A stretch of 64,000 bases of DNA, taken from assembly GCF_000381985.1 (NCBI RefSeq), contig NZ_KB907337.1:571697-635696 (forward strand), read 5' to 3'. A program made the translations under genes and the position numbers. Every line of letters starts with the position of its first letter. Within the stretch, counting starts at the first letter, position 1. Below are positions 1-9,171 of the stretch, piece by piece. The notes under the pieces were generated by a model that ran no database searches, had not been told where the DNA came from, and saw only the letters and a program-made list of their open reading frames with translations. This stretch comes from Novispirillum itersonii subsp. itersonii ATCC 12639 (GTDB lineage: Bacteria; Pseudomonadota; Alphaproteobacteria; Rhodospirillales; Rhodospirillaceae).

Positions 1-6
1 GACCGA

Positions 7-936
7 TTACGCCTTACCGGCAGCAGCAGCGACTTCAGCGGCGAAGTCGGTTTCCTGCTTTTCAATGCCTTCACCCAGGGCGAAGCGCACGAAGCCCTTC
101 AGGGCGACCGGCTTGCCGACGGTCTTGGCCAGACCTTCGACGACCTTGGAGATCTTGGTTTCGCCGTCGATCACGAACAGCTGTTCCAGCAGGCAGACTT
201 CTTCGTAGTACTTACGAATACGGCCTTCCAGCATCTTGGCGATGATTTCTTCCGGCTTGCCGGAAGCGCGGGCCTGATCGGCCAGCACGCTGCGCTCACG
301 CTCGAGAGACGCGGTGTCAACGCTGGCAACGTCCAGGAACTGCGGGTTGGCAGCCGCCACGTGCATGGCGATCTGCTTGCCGACTTCTTCCAGCTTCGCG
401 GCGTCGCCTTCGGATTCCAGGGCGACCAGCACGCCGATCTTGCCCAGACCCGGCTTCACAGCGGTGTGGACGTAAGAGGCGACCACGCCGGACGCCACCG
501 ACAGGGAGACCGAGCGGCGCAGGTTCATGTTTTCGCCGATGGTGGCGATGGCGTTGGTGACTTCGCCTTCGACAGTGCGGTCAGAGCCCGGGAAGGCAGT
601 GGCCTTCAGAACTTCGACATCACCTTCGACGGTCAGGGCAACCTTGGCGATACCTTCGGCCAGCGCCTGGAACTGATCGTTGCGGGCAACGAAGTCGGTT
701 TCGGCGTTCAGCTCGATAACAGCGGCCTTGGAACCGGCGGCGGCAACGGCGACCAGACCTTCGGCGGCGACGCGGCCGGCCTTCTTGGCGGCGGCAGCCA
801 GACCCTTCTTACGCAGCCAGTCGATGGCGGCTTCCAGATCGCCACCGGTCTCGGCCAGCGCCTTTTTGCAGTCCATCATACCGGCGCCAGACTTTTCGCG
901 CAGGTCCTTCACCAGGGCAGCGGTGATCTCGGCCAT
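7..936 (-). CDS. tsf: Elongation factor Ts
   Basis: Guanine nucleotide exchange factor that recycles EF-Tu-GDP to EF-Tu-GTP during translation, in the cytoplasm. The 309-residue protein starts [10 protein letters not shown], which is the family N-terminus, and carries the TDFVARN motif at residues 80-86 that contacts EF-Tu, followed by the coiled EF-Ts core. I chose the ATG at 936 because GAGGG lies just upstream and the longer open frame adds 43 residues unrelated to the family. It lies 261 bp downstream of rpsB on the same strand, the usual rpsB-tsf pair. A hairpin in the gap may attenuate read-through. Confidence 0.97.
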   Translation of the reverse strand: MAEITAALVKDLREKSGAGMMDCKKALAETGGDLEAAIDWLRKKGLAAAAKKAGRVAAEGLVAVAAAGSKAAVIELNAETDFVARNDQFQALAEGIAKVALTVEGDVEVLKATAFPGSDRTVEGEVTNAIATIGENMNLRRSVSLSVASGVVASYVHTAVKPGLGKIGVLVALESEGDAAKLEEVGKQIAMHVAAANPQFLDVASVDTASLERERSVLADQARASGKPEEIIAKMLEGRIRKYYEEVCLLEQLFVIDGETKISKVVEGLAKTVGKPVALKGFVRFALGEGIEKQETDFAAEVAAAAGKA

Positions 937-1152
937 GAGAATACCCTCTTGTGTTTGGTCGTTACGGTGATCCGCGCGGATCACCTGAAGAGACAGATCG
1001 GCCAGCACCCTACCACCCTTTGCGGGGGAAAGAACCGCTTCCGATCCAGTGTCATAAAAATTCAAAGCCTGCAGGGGGCGTTTTGTCGTCTGTCAGACCG
1101 GCATCCGGCAGGTTGGCCGGGCGATCCGCACACCAATCCCCCCCTTAAAGCA

Positions 1153-1178
1153 ATGGCGGCGACCGGAGCCGCCGCCAT
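1153..1178 (-). terminator. Hairpin between rpsB and tsf (attenuator or weak terminator)
   Basis: ATGGCGGC and GCCGCCAT flank a short loop 20 bp after the rpsB stop. On the minus strand only TTGCTTT follows, so termination would be partial. This fits an attenuator that sets the rpsB:tsf ratio; that role is inferred. Confidence 0.5.
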
Positions 1179-1197
1179 TCTCAGGAGCAGGACCGCC

Positions 1198-1968
1198 TTA
1201 GTTGGCGGCGCCAGCGTCCAGAACCGGCTCAACCGGAGCTTCAACGGCGGCACCGACGTCCACACCGGCGGCGGACATTTCAGCCTGAATGCCATCCAGA
1301 ACGGAGGCAGCGATCAGATCGCAGTACAGCTTAATGGCGCGGATGGCGTCGTCGTTGCCCGGAACCGGGAAATCGATGCCGTCCGGCGAAGAGTTGGAGT
1401 CGAGAACGGCGACCACCGGAATGCCCAGCTTCTTGGCTTCGGCAACGGCGAGGTCTTCCTTCACGGTGTCAATGATGAACAGGACGTCCGGCAGGCCGCC
1501 CATTTCCTTGATCCCGCCCAGGGCGCGGTCCAGCTTTTCCTTCTCGCGGGAGAGGTTCAGCTGTTCCTTCTTGGTGAAGCCCTGCAGAGCGCCGCTGGCG
1601 AACATTTCTTCCAGCTCGCGCAGACGGCGGATGGAGTTGGAAATGGTCTTCCAGTTGGTCAGCATGCCGCCGAGCCAGCGGTGGTTGACGTAGTACTGAC
1701 CGCACTTCTGAGCGGCTTCGGCAACGACTTCCTGAGCCTGACGCTTGGTGGCGACGAACAGGACGCGGCCACCGGCGGAGGTCACTTCACGGACCTTTTC
1801 CATGGCGCGCTGCAGGGCCGGAACGGTCTGCTGCAGGTCGATGATGTGCACGCCGTCACGCACGCCGTACAGGAACGGAGCCATACGCGGGTTCCAGCGG
1901 CGGGTGTTGTGGCCGAAGTGGCAGCCAGCTTCAACGAGCTGACGCAGGGTAAAGGTCGGAAGAGCCAT
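1198..1968 (-). CDS. rpsB: 30S ribosomal protein S2
   Basis: Structural protein of the small ribosomal subunit. The 256-residue product has the S2 signatures: an N-terminus reading [20 protein letters not shown], then [25 protein letters not shown] near the middle, and [18 protein letters not shown] toward the C-terminus. The ATG at 1968 has GAGGA upstream and matches the family start; the longer open frame adds 49 unrelated residues. It is transcribed ahead of tsf and has its own promoter in the 153-bp gap after dnaE, which leaves a leader of about 110 nt where S2 autoregulation is plausible. Confidence 0.97.
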   Translation of the reverse strand: MALPTFTLRQLVEAGCHFGHNTRRWNPRMAPFLYGVRDGVHIIDLQQTVPALQRAMEKVREVTSAGGRVLFVATKRQAQEVVAEAAQKCGQYYVNHRWLGGMLTNWKTISNSIRRLRELEEMFASGALQGFTKKEQLNLSREKEKLDRALGGIKEMGGLPDVLFIIDTVKEDLAVAEAKKLGIPVVAVLDSNSSPDGIDFPVPGNDDAIRAIKLYCDLIAASVLDGIQAEMSAAGVDVGAAVEAPVEPVLDAGAAN

Positions 1969-2086
1969 GATGTCCTCTTTTCCGGTTGAGCCTCCACGGG
2001 GCGGTGTTATCAGGGCCATCCCTGACACCGGATGGATCGGCACAAAAGCACCGACCCGCGCACCCGTGTGCGTGGTTGAGGCGGGG

Positions 2087-2115
2087 TTAATAGCGCGATG
2101 AAACGCCTTTGGCAA
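2087..2115 (-). promoter_or_regulatory. Sigma-70-type promoter of rpsB
   Basis: Read on the minus strand, TTGCCA (2115-2110), a 17-bp spacer and TATTAA (2092-2087). It sits just after the dnaE stop and about 120 bp before the rpsB start. Position and spacing are as expected for a housekeeping promoter. Confidence 0.6.
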
Positions 2116-2121
2116 GAGGGA

Positions 2122-5100
2122 TCAGATCTCACGGATCTCCCGCACGCCGCCGACATCCTTCAGCGCCCCGATGGTGGCCCCGCTGAGGGCGAACCCATCC
2201 TTCAGCGGCAGCTCCACTTCCTGCGTCGCGGTACAGGCCACCAGCACGATGCGCCCGTGGCCCCGCCCGTCGCGGGCAATCACCTGCCGCAGCGGCTCCA
2301 GCGCCTCCGGGGCATCAAAATAGACCATCACCTTTTTGGTGGCACGGGAGACGGCGTTGTCCAGCAGCTCCACATGCTGACCATTCAGGCGGACCTGCTC
2401 ACCGTCCAGCCGGGCGTCGATACTGACCAGCAGCGGCTGACCGGAGTCCAGCAGATCACGGCTGGCCGACAGCACTTCGGAAAAGAACATCGCCTCATAC
2501 GATCCGCCGGCATCAGACATGGTGACGAAGGCATAGCGGGATCCGTTCTTGCCGATCTTTTCCTTCCGGCCACCGACAATCGCCGCCATCTTCACCGGGG
2601 ACTGTCCGCCGTTCTTCAGATAGGTCAGCAGGTCACTCGATTTCACCGCATCCAGACGGGCCAGCGTGGTGGCATAGGCATCCAGCGGGTGCGCTGACAG
2701 GAAGAAACCGATCGCGGCCCGTTCCTCGTTCAGGGTTTCCGTCCGGGTCCATGTCACCCCGTCCGGCAGGGTAAAGCGCGGGGTCTCATCCGCCCCGCCG
2801 AACAGACTGACCTGCGCTGAAGACCGGGCTTCCGCCGCCGCCTGCGCATGACGCAGCACGGTCTCAATCCCGGCGAACAGCCGGGCGCGGTTTTTCTCCA
2901 GACTGTCAAAGGCCCCGGCCCGGACCAGATTTTCCAGCAGCCGCTTGTTAATCGCCCGGGGGTCCAGCCGCTTGGCAAAGTCCTGAATCGATTTGAACGC
3001 CCCCCCGGCGCTGCGGGTATCGACCAGCGCCTGCATCGCCGCCTCGCCGACGTTTTTCACCGCCGCCAGCGCGTAGCGCACCGCCCCCTGCGGGGTGTCC
3101 CCGCCGAATTCCACCGAAAACTGCACCACCGAGCGGTTGACGTCAGGGGGCAGCAGCGGAATTTTCAGGCGTTGCAGCTCTCCCTTAAACGCTGCCAGCT
3201 TATCGGTGTTCTGCATATCGTAGGTCATGATCGCGGCCATGAACTCGACCGGATAATTGGCTTTCAGATAGGCCGTCTGATAGGCGACATAGGCATAGGC
3301 GGCAGCGTGCGACTTGTTAAACCCGTACCCGGCGAACTTGGCGATGGTATCAAAGATCATCGACGCCTGTTCCACCGGGATGCCCCGGGCCGAGCAGCCT
3401 TCGCAGAACATTGCCCGCTGCTGATCCATCTCCTCCTTGATCTTTTTACCCATCGCCCGGCGCAGCAGGTCAGCACCGCCGAGGGAATACCCGGCCAGCA
3501 CCTGCGCCGCCTGCATCACCTGTTCCTGATAGATCATGATCCCGTAAGTTTCCTTCAGGATCGGCTCCAGGTTCGGGTGCATGTAATCCAGCGTCTCCTG
3601 CCCCTGCTTACGGGCAATATAAGACGGGATGTTGTCCATCGGGCCGGGGCGGTACAGGGCCACCACCGCGATGATGTCTTCCAGACAGTCGGGCTTCAGC
3701 TTGGTCAGCACATCGCGCATGCCCTGGGATTCCAGCTGGAACACCCCGGCTGTCTCGCCCCGGCTGAGCATCTCGTAGGTGATTTTGTCGTCCAGCGGCA
3801 GGGCCGACAGATCAATCTCGATATTGCGGTCCTTCAGCAGCTCCACCGCTTTCTGCAACACGGTCAGCGTTTTCAGGCCGAGGAAGTCGAACTTGACCAG
3901 ACCGGCGCTTTCCACCCACTTCATATTGAACTGGGTCACCGGCATGTCGGAATGCGGGTCGCGGTACAGCGGCACCAGCTCATCCAGCGGGCGGTCGCCG
4001 ATCACCACCCCGGCGGCGTGGGTCGAAGCGTGGGAATACAGCCCTTCCAGCCGCTGACCGATCGCCAGAAGCTGCGCCACCTGCGGGTCGCTGTCGCGCA
4101 GGGTCTGAAGCTGCGGCTCCTGCTCGATGGCTTCTTTCAGGGTGACCGGGTTGGCCGGGTTGTTGGGCACCAGCTTACAGATCTTGTCAACGTAGCCGAG
4201 CGGCATTTCCAGCACGCGGCCGACGTTGCGCAGCACGGCGCGGGCCTGCAGCTTCCCGAAGGTGATGATCTGTGCCACGCGGTCCCGCCCGTAGGCGCCC
4301 TGCACGTAGTCGATCACCTCTCCGCGCCGGTCCTGACAGAAGTCGATATCAAAGTCAGGCATCGACACGCGTTCCGGGTTCAGGAAGCGTTCGAACAGCA
4401 GCTGGAAGCGCAGCGGATCAAGGTCGGTGATGGTCAGCACCCATGCCACGACCGATCCCGCGCCCGAGCCACGGCCCGGCCCGACCGGAATCCCGTGATC
4501 CTTGGCCCACTGGATAAAGTCGGCCACGATGATGAAGTAACCGGGGAACCCCATCTGAATGATGACGTTCAGCTCAAACTCCAGCCGCTCGCGGTAGGGT
4601 CTGGCGACCTCGGCCTTCTGCCCGTCGGTCATCTCCGGGGTGTAAACGTGGATGGCAAGGCGCTTTTCCAGCCCGTCCTCGGCCATCTGGCGCAGCACCT
4701 GCTCTTCCGAAGAATCGGCGGCGCGGGAGGAGCGCGGCAGAATCGGCTTGCGCTTTTCCACCATCACCGCGCACCGCTGGGCGATCACCAGCGTATTTTC
4801 GACCGCTTCGGGGATATCGCGGAACAGCTCGATCATCTGAGCCGGAGACTTCAGACAGTGATGCGGTGTCAGGCGGCGGCGCTCCGACACCGACATCGTC
4901 ACCTTCTGCGACATGCAGATCAGCACGTCGTGGGCCTCAAACATCTCGGCATCGGGGAAGTAGCAGTCGTTGGTGGCGACCAGCGGCAGATCAAGCGCAT
5001 AGGCCAGATCGATCAGATCAGGCTCGATCTTTTCCTCATCCGGCAGCTCGTGACGCTGCAGCTCCACATACAGGCGGCCGGGGAACAGCCCGGCCAGCCG

Positions 5101-5649
5101 CTCCAGCGCCTGCCGGGCCCCGGCTTTATCGTTGTCCAGCAACAGGCGGCCCACCGGGCCACCCAGCCCGCCGGTCAGGCAGATCAGCCCTTCTGACCAA
5201 CGGGCCAGATCGTCCATCGACACCTGCGGGGTGGAAATACCGTCACTGCTGATGAAGGCCTTGGATACCAGCTTCATCAGGTTGGCATAGCCGGTATCAT
5301 CCTGACACAGCAGCACCAGATCATCGGGCTCCGGCCCGCGCAGGTCACGGGCGGCGACACCCCGGCTTTCGCCGCTCTCTTCCCGGGTCACGGCAATCTG
5401 ACAGCCGATGATCGGCTGAATACCATCGCCCGCCACCGTCACCGAAAATTCCAGCGCCCCGAACAGGTTGCGCGTATCGGTCAGGGCCACGGCGGGCATG
5501 CCCATCTCTTTGCAGGTTTTTCCCAGCTTTTTCAGCGGGATCGCCCCTTCGGACATCGAATAGGCCGAATGCAGGCGCAGATGCACGAAGCCGGCAGGCA
5601 TGCCAACGGGCGAGGCGGACGGAGCGGGGGCGGCAGTCATGTCAGTCAT
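2122..5649 (-). CDS. dnaE: DNA polymerase III subunit alpha
   Basis: Catalytic subunit of the replicative DNA polymerase. The 1175-residue protein has an N-terminal PHP domain (FVHLRLHSAYSMSEGA near residue 20), the C-family polymerase core with the catalytic Asp pair in PDFDIDFCQDRR around residue 433, PGPMDNIPSYIARK and KKIKEEMDQQ in the palm and fingers, helix-hairpin-helix DNA binding (YRPGP and NKRLLENL region), and a C-terminal OB-fold. The length is normal for the DnaE1 class. I chose the ATG at 5649 (MTDMTAAPAP); a second in-frame ATG lies 9 bp inside. No strong ribosome binding site is visible at either, so the exact start is uncertain. rpsB follows on the same strand from its own promoter. 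Confidence 0.96.
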   Translation of the reverse strand: MTDMTAAPAPSASPVGMPAGFVHLRLHSAYSMSEGAIPLKKLGKTCKEMGMPAVALTDTRNLFGALEFSVTVAGDGIQPIIGCQIAVTREESGESRGVAARDLRGPEPDDLVLLCQDDTGYANLMKLVSKAFISSDGISTPQVSMDDLARWSEGLICLTGGLGGPVGRLLLDNDKAGARQALERLAGLFPGRLYVELQRHELPDEEKIEPDLIDLAYALDLPLVATNDCYFPDAEMFEAHDVLICMSQKVTMSVSERRRLTPHHCLKSPAQMIELFRDIPEAVENTLVIAQRCAVMVEKRKPILPRSSRAADSSEEQVLRQMAEDGLEKRLAIHVYTPEMTDGQKAEVARPYRERLEFELNVIIQMGFPGYFIIVADFIQWAKDHGIPVGPGRGSGAGSVVAWVLTITDLDPLRFQLLFERFLNPERVSMPDFDIDFCQDRRGEVIDYVQGAYGRDRVAQIITFGKLQARAVLRNVGRVLEMPLGYVDKICKLVPNNPANPVTLKEAIEQEPQLQTLRDSDPQVAQLLAIGQRLEGLYSHASTHAAGVVIGDRPLDELVPLYRDPHSDMPVTQFNMKWVESAGLVKFDFLGLKTLTVLQKAVELLKDRNIEIDLSALPLDDKITYEMLSRGETAGVFQLESQGMRDVLTKLKPDCLEDIIAVVALYRPGPMDNIPSYIARKQGQETLDYMHPNLEPILKETYGIMIYQEQVMQAAQVLAGYSLGGADLLRRAMGKKIKEEMDQQRAMFCEGCSARGIPVEQASMIFDTIAKFAGYGFNKSHAAAYAYVAYQTAYLKANYPVEFMAAIMTYDMQNTDKLAAFKGELQRLKIPLLPPDVNRSVVQFSVEFGGDTPQGAVRYALAAVKNVGEAAMQALVDTRSAGGAFKSIQDFAKRLDPRAINKRLLENLVRAGAFDSLEKNRARLFAGIETVLRHAQAAAEARSSAQVSLFGGADETPRFTLPDGVTWTRTETLNEERAAIGFFLSAHPLDAYATTLARLDAVKSSDLLTYLKNGGQSPVKMAAIVGGRKEKIGKNGSRYAFVTMSDAGGSYEAMFFSEVLSASRDLLDSGQPLLVSIDARLDGEQVRLNGQHVELLDNAVSRATKKVMVYFDAPEALEPLRQVIARDGRGHGRIVLVACTATQEVELPLKDGFALSGATIGALKDVGGVREIREI

Positions 5650-5748
5650 AGGCGGACGATGCCACGGACCGCCCGCGAAGGCAACCGGCCCTGCCCCAAC
5701 CCTGACGCACAAATCCCTTACGGCAGGGGAACTTTTATGGTACCTATA

Positions 5749-5812
5749 CCTATGCAGGTATTGCATAGGATGTTTGCACTGCAAAAACACGCTTGCCAGT
5801 GACAGGGCAATG
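5749..5812. promoter_or_regulatory. Three stacked inverted repeats upstream of dnaE
   Basis: CCTATGCA-N5-TGCATAGG (5749-5769), TTTGCA-N1-TGCAAA-like (5773-5785) and TTGCC-N8-GGCAA (5793-5810) follow each other within 64 bp, 100-160 bp upstream of the dnaE start and just before a plus-strand candidate RNA. They could be operators or RNA stems. No regulator is identified. Confidence 0.4.
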
Positions 5813-5825
5813 TAATACCTTAGGT

Positions 5826-5952
5826 GACATAAGGTTTTGGATGTGAAGCACCGAAACCGACGAGTTTCACGGTCGCCGTCATCGTTCTGGGGAGTCCGGT
5901 GACAGGCCCGATGGGGAAGCGTACTTAGGGGGTCGCTTCCCCATCTTTTTTT
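5826..5952 (+). ncRNA. Candidate small non-coding RNA between dnaE and the EndoU-like gene
   Basis: A plus-strand transcript is implied by a very strong intrinsic terminator at 5910-5952. No plausible plus-strand gene lies upstream: dnaE diverges and the next gene is convergent. A TAATAC -10-like box (5813-5818) precedes it with a CTTGCC -35-like box at sub-optimal spacing. The roughly 125-nt interval includes GAAAC-N6-GTTTC at the start and GCCGTCA...TGACAGGC before the terminator. It does not match SRP RNA, 6S or the common riboswitch cores I know. The 5' end is a guess. Confidence 0.4.
5910..5952 (+). terminator. Strong intrinsic terminator
   Basis: GATGGGGAAGCG (5910-5921) pairs perfectly with CGCTTCCCCATC (5934-5945), followed by seven T. 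Confidence 0.85.
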
Positions 5953-5983
5953 CTGGCCCTGCTTTCAGGGCACCGTCATCCTG

Positions 5984-6022
5984 AAACGCCCCGCCGGAGC
6001 AGGCTCCGTGCGGGGCGTTTTT
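5984..6022 (-). terminator. Bidirectional intrinsic terminator after the EndoU-like gene
   Basis: AAACGCCCCGC (5984-5994) pairs with GCGGGGCGTTT (6010-6020), with A and T tracts on both sides. It lies 19 bp past the end of the minus-strand gene that stops at 6041. Confidence 0.8.
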
Positions 6023-6040
6023 CATTTCAGATCCAACAGG

Positions 6041-7111
6041 TTACTCTGATCTGTCGCAGCGGGGATCGTTCAGATCCGGCACCGCCACCGGGTAATAGGT
6101 GCGGATCACGCCGTCTTTCAGCACCAGCGTTGCCGCCTGCCCCTCAGCGGTGCTAGCCCGGCAGGCCAGCCGTGCCGACGGGCCTGCCCAGTCCGCCGCC
6201 TGCTTCCAGGCCCGGGTGGCTTCAATGAGAATCTCCCTGCCCCCCTGACCGTAGCGGTAACTTTTGGGGCAGGCCTTGCCTTCCCCACCGCCGGGTTTGC
6301 GGTAAATGACGCCGGTGCTGTACACCGGGGGCGATACCGCCTGCGCCGTACAGCCGGTCTCGGCGCGCCCGGCCCATCCGGCCCATTGCGCCTGTAAAAA
6401 CCGGGCCTGAAAATGCAGCCCGCCCAGACTTTTTTCGCCCGGCTCGCCGCAGAATACATGCGGGAAGGCCCCTTCCTTAAACCACAGGTCCGTCAGTTCG
6501 CGCACGAACAGGGCCGGTTCCGCCCCCGGCGTCCGTACCGCAAAATCCAGCGCCTGCCGCAGGGCCTGTACCTCGTCCGGGAAGACGGTCAACAGCATGG
6601 CGGCAAAAGAATCGGCGGTCGGGTGACTGCCCCAGGGGCCGCACAGGGTCAACAGCCCACGGTCAAAGGCATCGAGATCAGGCATCACCGGGGCGGGATC
6701 TTTCGCGCCTTCGTCTTTTGCGTCAAAAAACGGGCGGCCAAGGGCCCCCTGCCCCCCTGCATCGGCCTTCTGCTGCACGGGGGGCTGGACCGCGGGCTGC
6801 CCCTTCGGCGCGGGCGGCGCAACTGCCACCTGCCCACAGCTTTCCGGCACCCAGCGGAACTCGGGATCTGCACCTTCGACGCGGATTTTCAGCAGGTCGC
6901 CGCCGTCTTTATTCCGGGCGCGCACCGGGTAACTGCGCCCCGGCTCCAGACGGATCTCCCCCGGGTTCCGCCCGGTGCTGCGCGCCGATGGGGCATCACA
7001 GGCCTGCGTCGCCTTCAGGGTGCCGTCCAGCCGGACATCCGCAAGGGCGGCGCCCGGCAGCCCGGCCACCACCACCACCCCGGCCAGCAGCCCCTTGCGC
7101 ACCGTCACCAT
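6041..7111 (-). CDS. Secreted protein with a putative EndoU/XendoU-like nuclease domain
   Basis: The 356-residue protein begins with a signal peptide (about residues 1-24, cut near ALA-DV). A small N-terminal domain (about 25-95) carries three cysteines-region motifs including DPEFRWVPESCG. A Pro/Gln-rich linker follows (about 97-140), then a C-terminal domain with FPHVFCGEPGEK (His218) and GGLHFQARFLQAQ (His233). That HVFxGE / LHxxxxFLQxQ pair resembles the two catalytic His motifs of eukaryotic-type EndoU endoribonucleases; a lysine such as Lys283 could complete the triad. The family call rests on motif resemblance only. It starts 22 bp after lolD on the same strand, so it is probably co-transcribed with lolC-lolD. 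An alternative would be an RNase T2-like secreted nuclease, but no T2 CAS motif is visible. Confidence 0.6.
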   Translation of the reverse strand: MVTVRKGLLAGVVVVAGLPGAALADVRLDGTLKATQACDAPSARSTGRNPGEIRLEPGRSYPVRARNKDGGDLLKIRVEGADPEFRWVPESCGQVAVAPPAPKGQPAVQPPVQQKADAGGQGALGRPFFDAKDEGAKDPAPVMPDLDAFDRGLLTLCGPWGSHPTADSFAAMLLTVFPDEVQALRQALDFAVRTPGAEPALFVRELTDLWFKEGAFPHVFCGEPGEKSLGGLHFQARFLQAQWAGWAGRAETGCTAQAVSPPVYSTGVIYRKPGGGEGKACPKSYRYGQGGREILIEATRAWKQAADWAGPSARLACRASTAEGQAATLVLKDGVIRTYYPVAVPDLNDPRCDRSE

Positions 7112-7133
7112 CTGCCGCCTTCCCCCCGCGTGA

Positions 7134-7820
7134 TTAAAGAGTCACCACCTTGCTGTTGCGCAGGGTGACGCGGCGGTCCATCCGTCCCGCCAGTTCCGGG
7201 TTGTGGGTGGCGATCAAGGCCGACAGCCCTTCTTCCCGCACCAGACGCATCAGCTCGGCAAAAACCCCGTCCGCCGTCTGCGGATCAAGGTTGCCGGTCG
7301 GCTCGTCCGCCAGCAGCAGCTTCGGGGCATTGGCCAGCGCCCGGCAGATTGCCACCCGCTGCTGTTCCCCGCCGGAAAGCTGGCCGGGCCGGTGATCGGC
7401 CCGTTTGGCCAGCCCCATGCTGCCCAGCAGATGCATCGCCCGTTCCCGCGCCTGCTTCCGGCTGCGGCCGTTAATCATCTGCGGCAGAATAATGTTTTCC
7501 GCCGCCGAAAACTCCGGCAGCAGGTGATGATACTGATAGACGAAGCCCAGATGCTCCTTCCGCAGGGCGGTGCGGCGGTCATCGTTCAGCCCGGCGCAGG
7601 CCTGCCCGGCGACGATCACATCCCCGGCATCCGGGCGCTCCAGCAGGCCGGCGATCTGCAACAGCGTCGATTTCCCGGCCCCTGACGGGCCGACCAGCGC
7701 GACAATCTCGCCGGTGGCGATGGTCAGTCCAGCATCCACCAATACATCCAGACGGGCCCCGCCCTGCTGGAAGCTGCGGCACACCCCCTGAAGATGCAGG
7801 GCCGGTACGGCGTTATTCAT
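7134..7820 (-). CDS. lolD: Lipoprotein-releasing ABC transporter ATP-binding protein LolD
   Basis: ATPase that powers release of outer-membrane lipoproteins from the inner membrane to LolA. The 228-residue protein has Walker A GPSGAGKS (44-51), the Q-loop, signature LSGGEQQR (148-155), Walker B LLLADEP (168-174) with the GNLD D-loop, and the H-loop in IATHNP. I chose the ATG at 7820, which overlaps the last 8 bp of lolC (TATGAATAA), indicating translational coupling. The longer open frame adds 21 unrelated residues. Confidence 0.95.
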   Translation of the reverse strand: MNNAVPALHLQGVCRSFQQGGARLDVLVDAGLTIATGEIVALVGPSGAGKSTLLQIAGLLERPDAGDVIVAGQACAGLNDDRRTALRKEHLGFVYQYHHLLPEFSAAENIILPQMINGRSRKQARERAMHLLGSMGLAKRADHRPGQLSGGEQQRVAICRALANAPKLLLADEPTGNLDPQTADGVFAELMRLVREEGLSALIATHNPELAGRMDRRVTLRNSKVVTL

Positions 7821-9066
7821 AGCGCAGGGCCTCCACCGGATCGAGGCGGGCCGCCCGCCAGCTTGGGTACAGGGTTGCGGCAAACGACAGCCCCAGCGCC
7901 ATCAGCACCACCTGCGTCACCTCGTGATAGTCAATCTGTGCCGGCATCCGCGACAGGAAGTAGATCTCTGCCGAGAACAGCTCGGTCCCGGTCAGGCTCT
8001 GCAGGCCCTGCCGGATCGCCTCGATGTTTTCGCAGAAGGCGACCCCCAGCAGCAGCCCGGCCAGCGTGCCCGTCACGCCGACACTGGCCCCGGCCAGGAA
8101 GAAAATGCGCATCACCGCGCCCCGGCTGGCCCCCATGGTGCGCAGGATGGCAATATCACGCCCCTTATCCTTCACCATCATGATCAGGCCGGAAATGATG
8201 TTGAACGCCGCCACCAGAATGATCAGCGTCAGGATCAGGAACATCACATTGCGTTCCACCTGTAACGCGTTGAACAGGCTGGCGTTGGATCGGGTCCAGT
8301 CAGAAAAGTAATACGACGCCCCAAGCTGGTCATACAGCCCGCGCAGCACGGTCTGCGCCTTGTCCGCGTTGGTGGTCAGCACCTCGACGTGCGACAGACG
8401 GCCCGGCATCTGGAAGTAGGCCTGCGCCGCCGCCAGCGGCATATAGATGAACGAACTGTCGTATTCATACATGCCGACATCAAAAATACCGGCAACCGGA
8501 TAGGTGCGCATGCGCGGCACGGTGCCGAAAGCGGTGGGGTTGCCCTTGGGCGAGATCAGCGTGATCTTATCCCCCACCTTCAGGTCAAAGCCCCGCGCCA
8601 TGCGGCTGCCGATCAACACGCCGTCGCCATTGTCAAAGCCGGTCAGCGAACCGTCGATGATATGGTCAGACAGGGTTTTGCGGTCGGCGATATCTTTGGC
8701 GCTCATCGCGCGGACCATCGCCCCGCGGGCATTCCCGGCGGCGGAGGCCATCACCTGCCCCTCAATCGCCGGGGCAACGCTGACCACCCCGTCCAGCGCC
8801 TTGATCCGGGGCATCATCTCCCGCACTTCGGCTTCGCTCAGGGTTCCGGCAGCGGCGGTGATCACCGCGTGACCGTTCAGGCCAAGGATGCGGCCCAGCA
8901 GCTCCTGCCGGAAGCCGTTCATCACCGCCATCACGATAATCAGGGTGGCGACACCAAGGGCGATGCCGGTCAGCGAAAACCCGGCAATGACGGAGACGAA
9001 CCCTTCCTTCCGGCGCGCCCGCAGATACCGGCCGGCCACCATCCGTTCAAAGGCATTAAAAATCAT
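7813..9066 (-). CDS. lolC: Lipoprotein-releasing ABC transporter permease subunit (LolC/E family)
   Basis: Inner-membrane permease of the Lol system. The 417-residue protein has one N-terminal membrane segment (about 22-48, [20 protein letters not shown]), a large periplasmic MacB-like domain, and three C-terminal membrane segments (about 270-400), with the FtsX-domain text [10 protein letters not shown]. It ends DPVEALRYE, as in this family. The ATG at 9066 begins the conserved [19 protein letters not shown]. Only one LolC/E permease lies here beside lolD, so in this organism it may work as a homodimer, as reported for alphaproteobacterial LolF-type systems; that is inference. Confidence 0.93.
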   Translation of the reverse strand: MIFNAFERMVAGRYLRARRKEGFVSVIAGFSLTGIALGVATLIIVMAVMNGFRQELLGRILGLNGHAVITAAAGTLSEAEVREMMPRIKALDGVVSVAPAIEGQVMASAAGNARGAMVRAMSAKDIADRKTLSDHIIDGSLTGFDNGDGVLIGSRMARGFDLKVGDKITLISPKGNPTAFGTVPRMRTYPVAGIFDVGMYEYDSSFIYMPLAAAQAYFQMPGRLSHVEVLTTNADKAQTVLRGLYDQLGASYYFSDWTRSNASLFNALQVERNVMFLILTLIILVAAFNIISGLIMMVKDKGRDIAILRTMGASRGAVMRIFFLAGASVGVTGTLAGLLLGVAFCENIEAIRQGLQSLTGTELFSAEIYFLSRMPAQIDYHEVTQVVLMALGLSFAATLYPSWRAARLDPVEALRYE

Positions 9067-9171
9067 CGGTTGCACGCTCCGTCGTGCCGGGGTTAACACC
9101 AAACGCAGACCTCAGGAAAACGGCCCGGTCAGGCAATGCTGACCGGGCCCGTTTCCCCAAGGCAGATGAGA

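Noticed and set aside
361-1989. A 542-codon plus-strand frame across tsf and rpsB
   Set aside because: It runs antisense to two certain genes and their gap; Gly/Gln-rich shadow translation.
2848-5196. A 782-codon plus-strand frame opposite dnaE
   Set aside because: Antisense shadow; low-complexity Gln/His/Arg composition and no ribosome binding site.
5826-5952. SRP RNA or 6S RNA
   Set aside because: The GGAAG/AGCAG tetraloop region of SRP RNA and the open-bubble layout of 6S are not visible.
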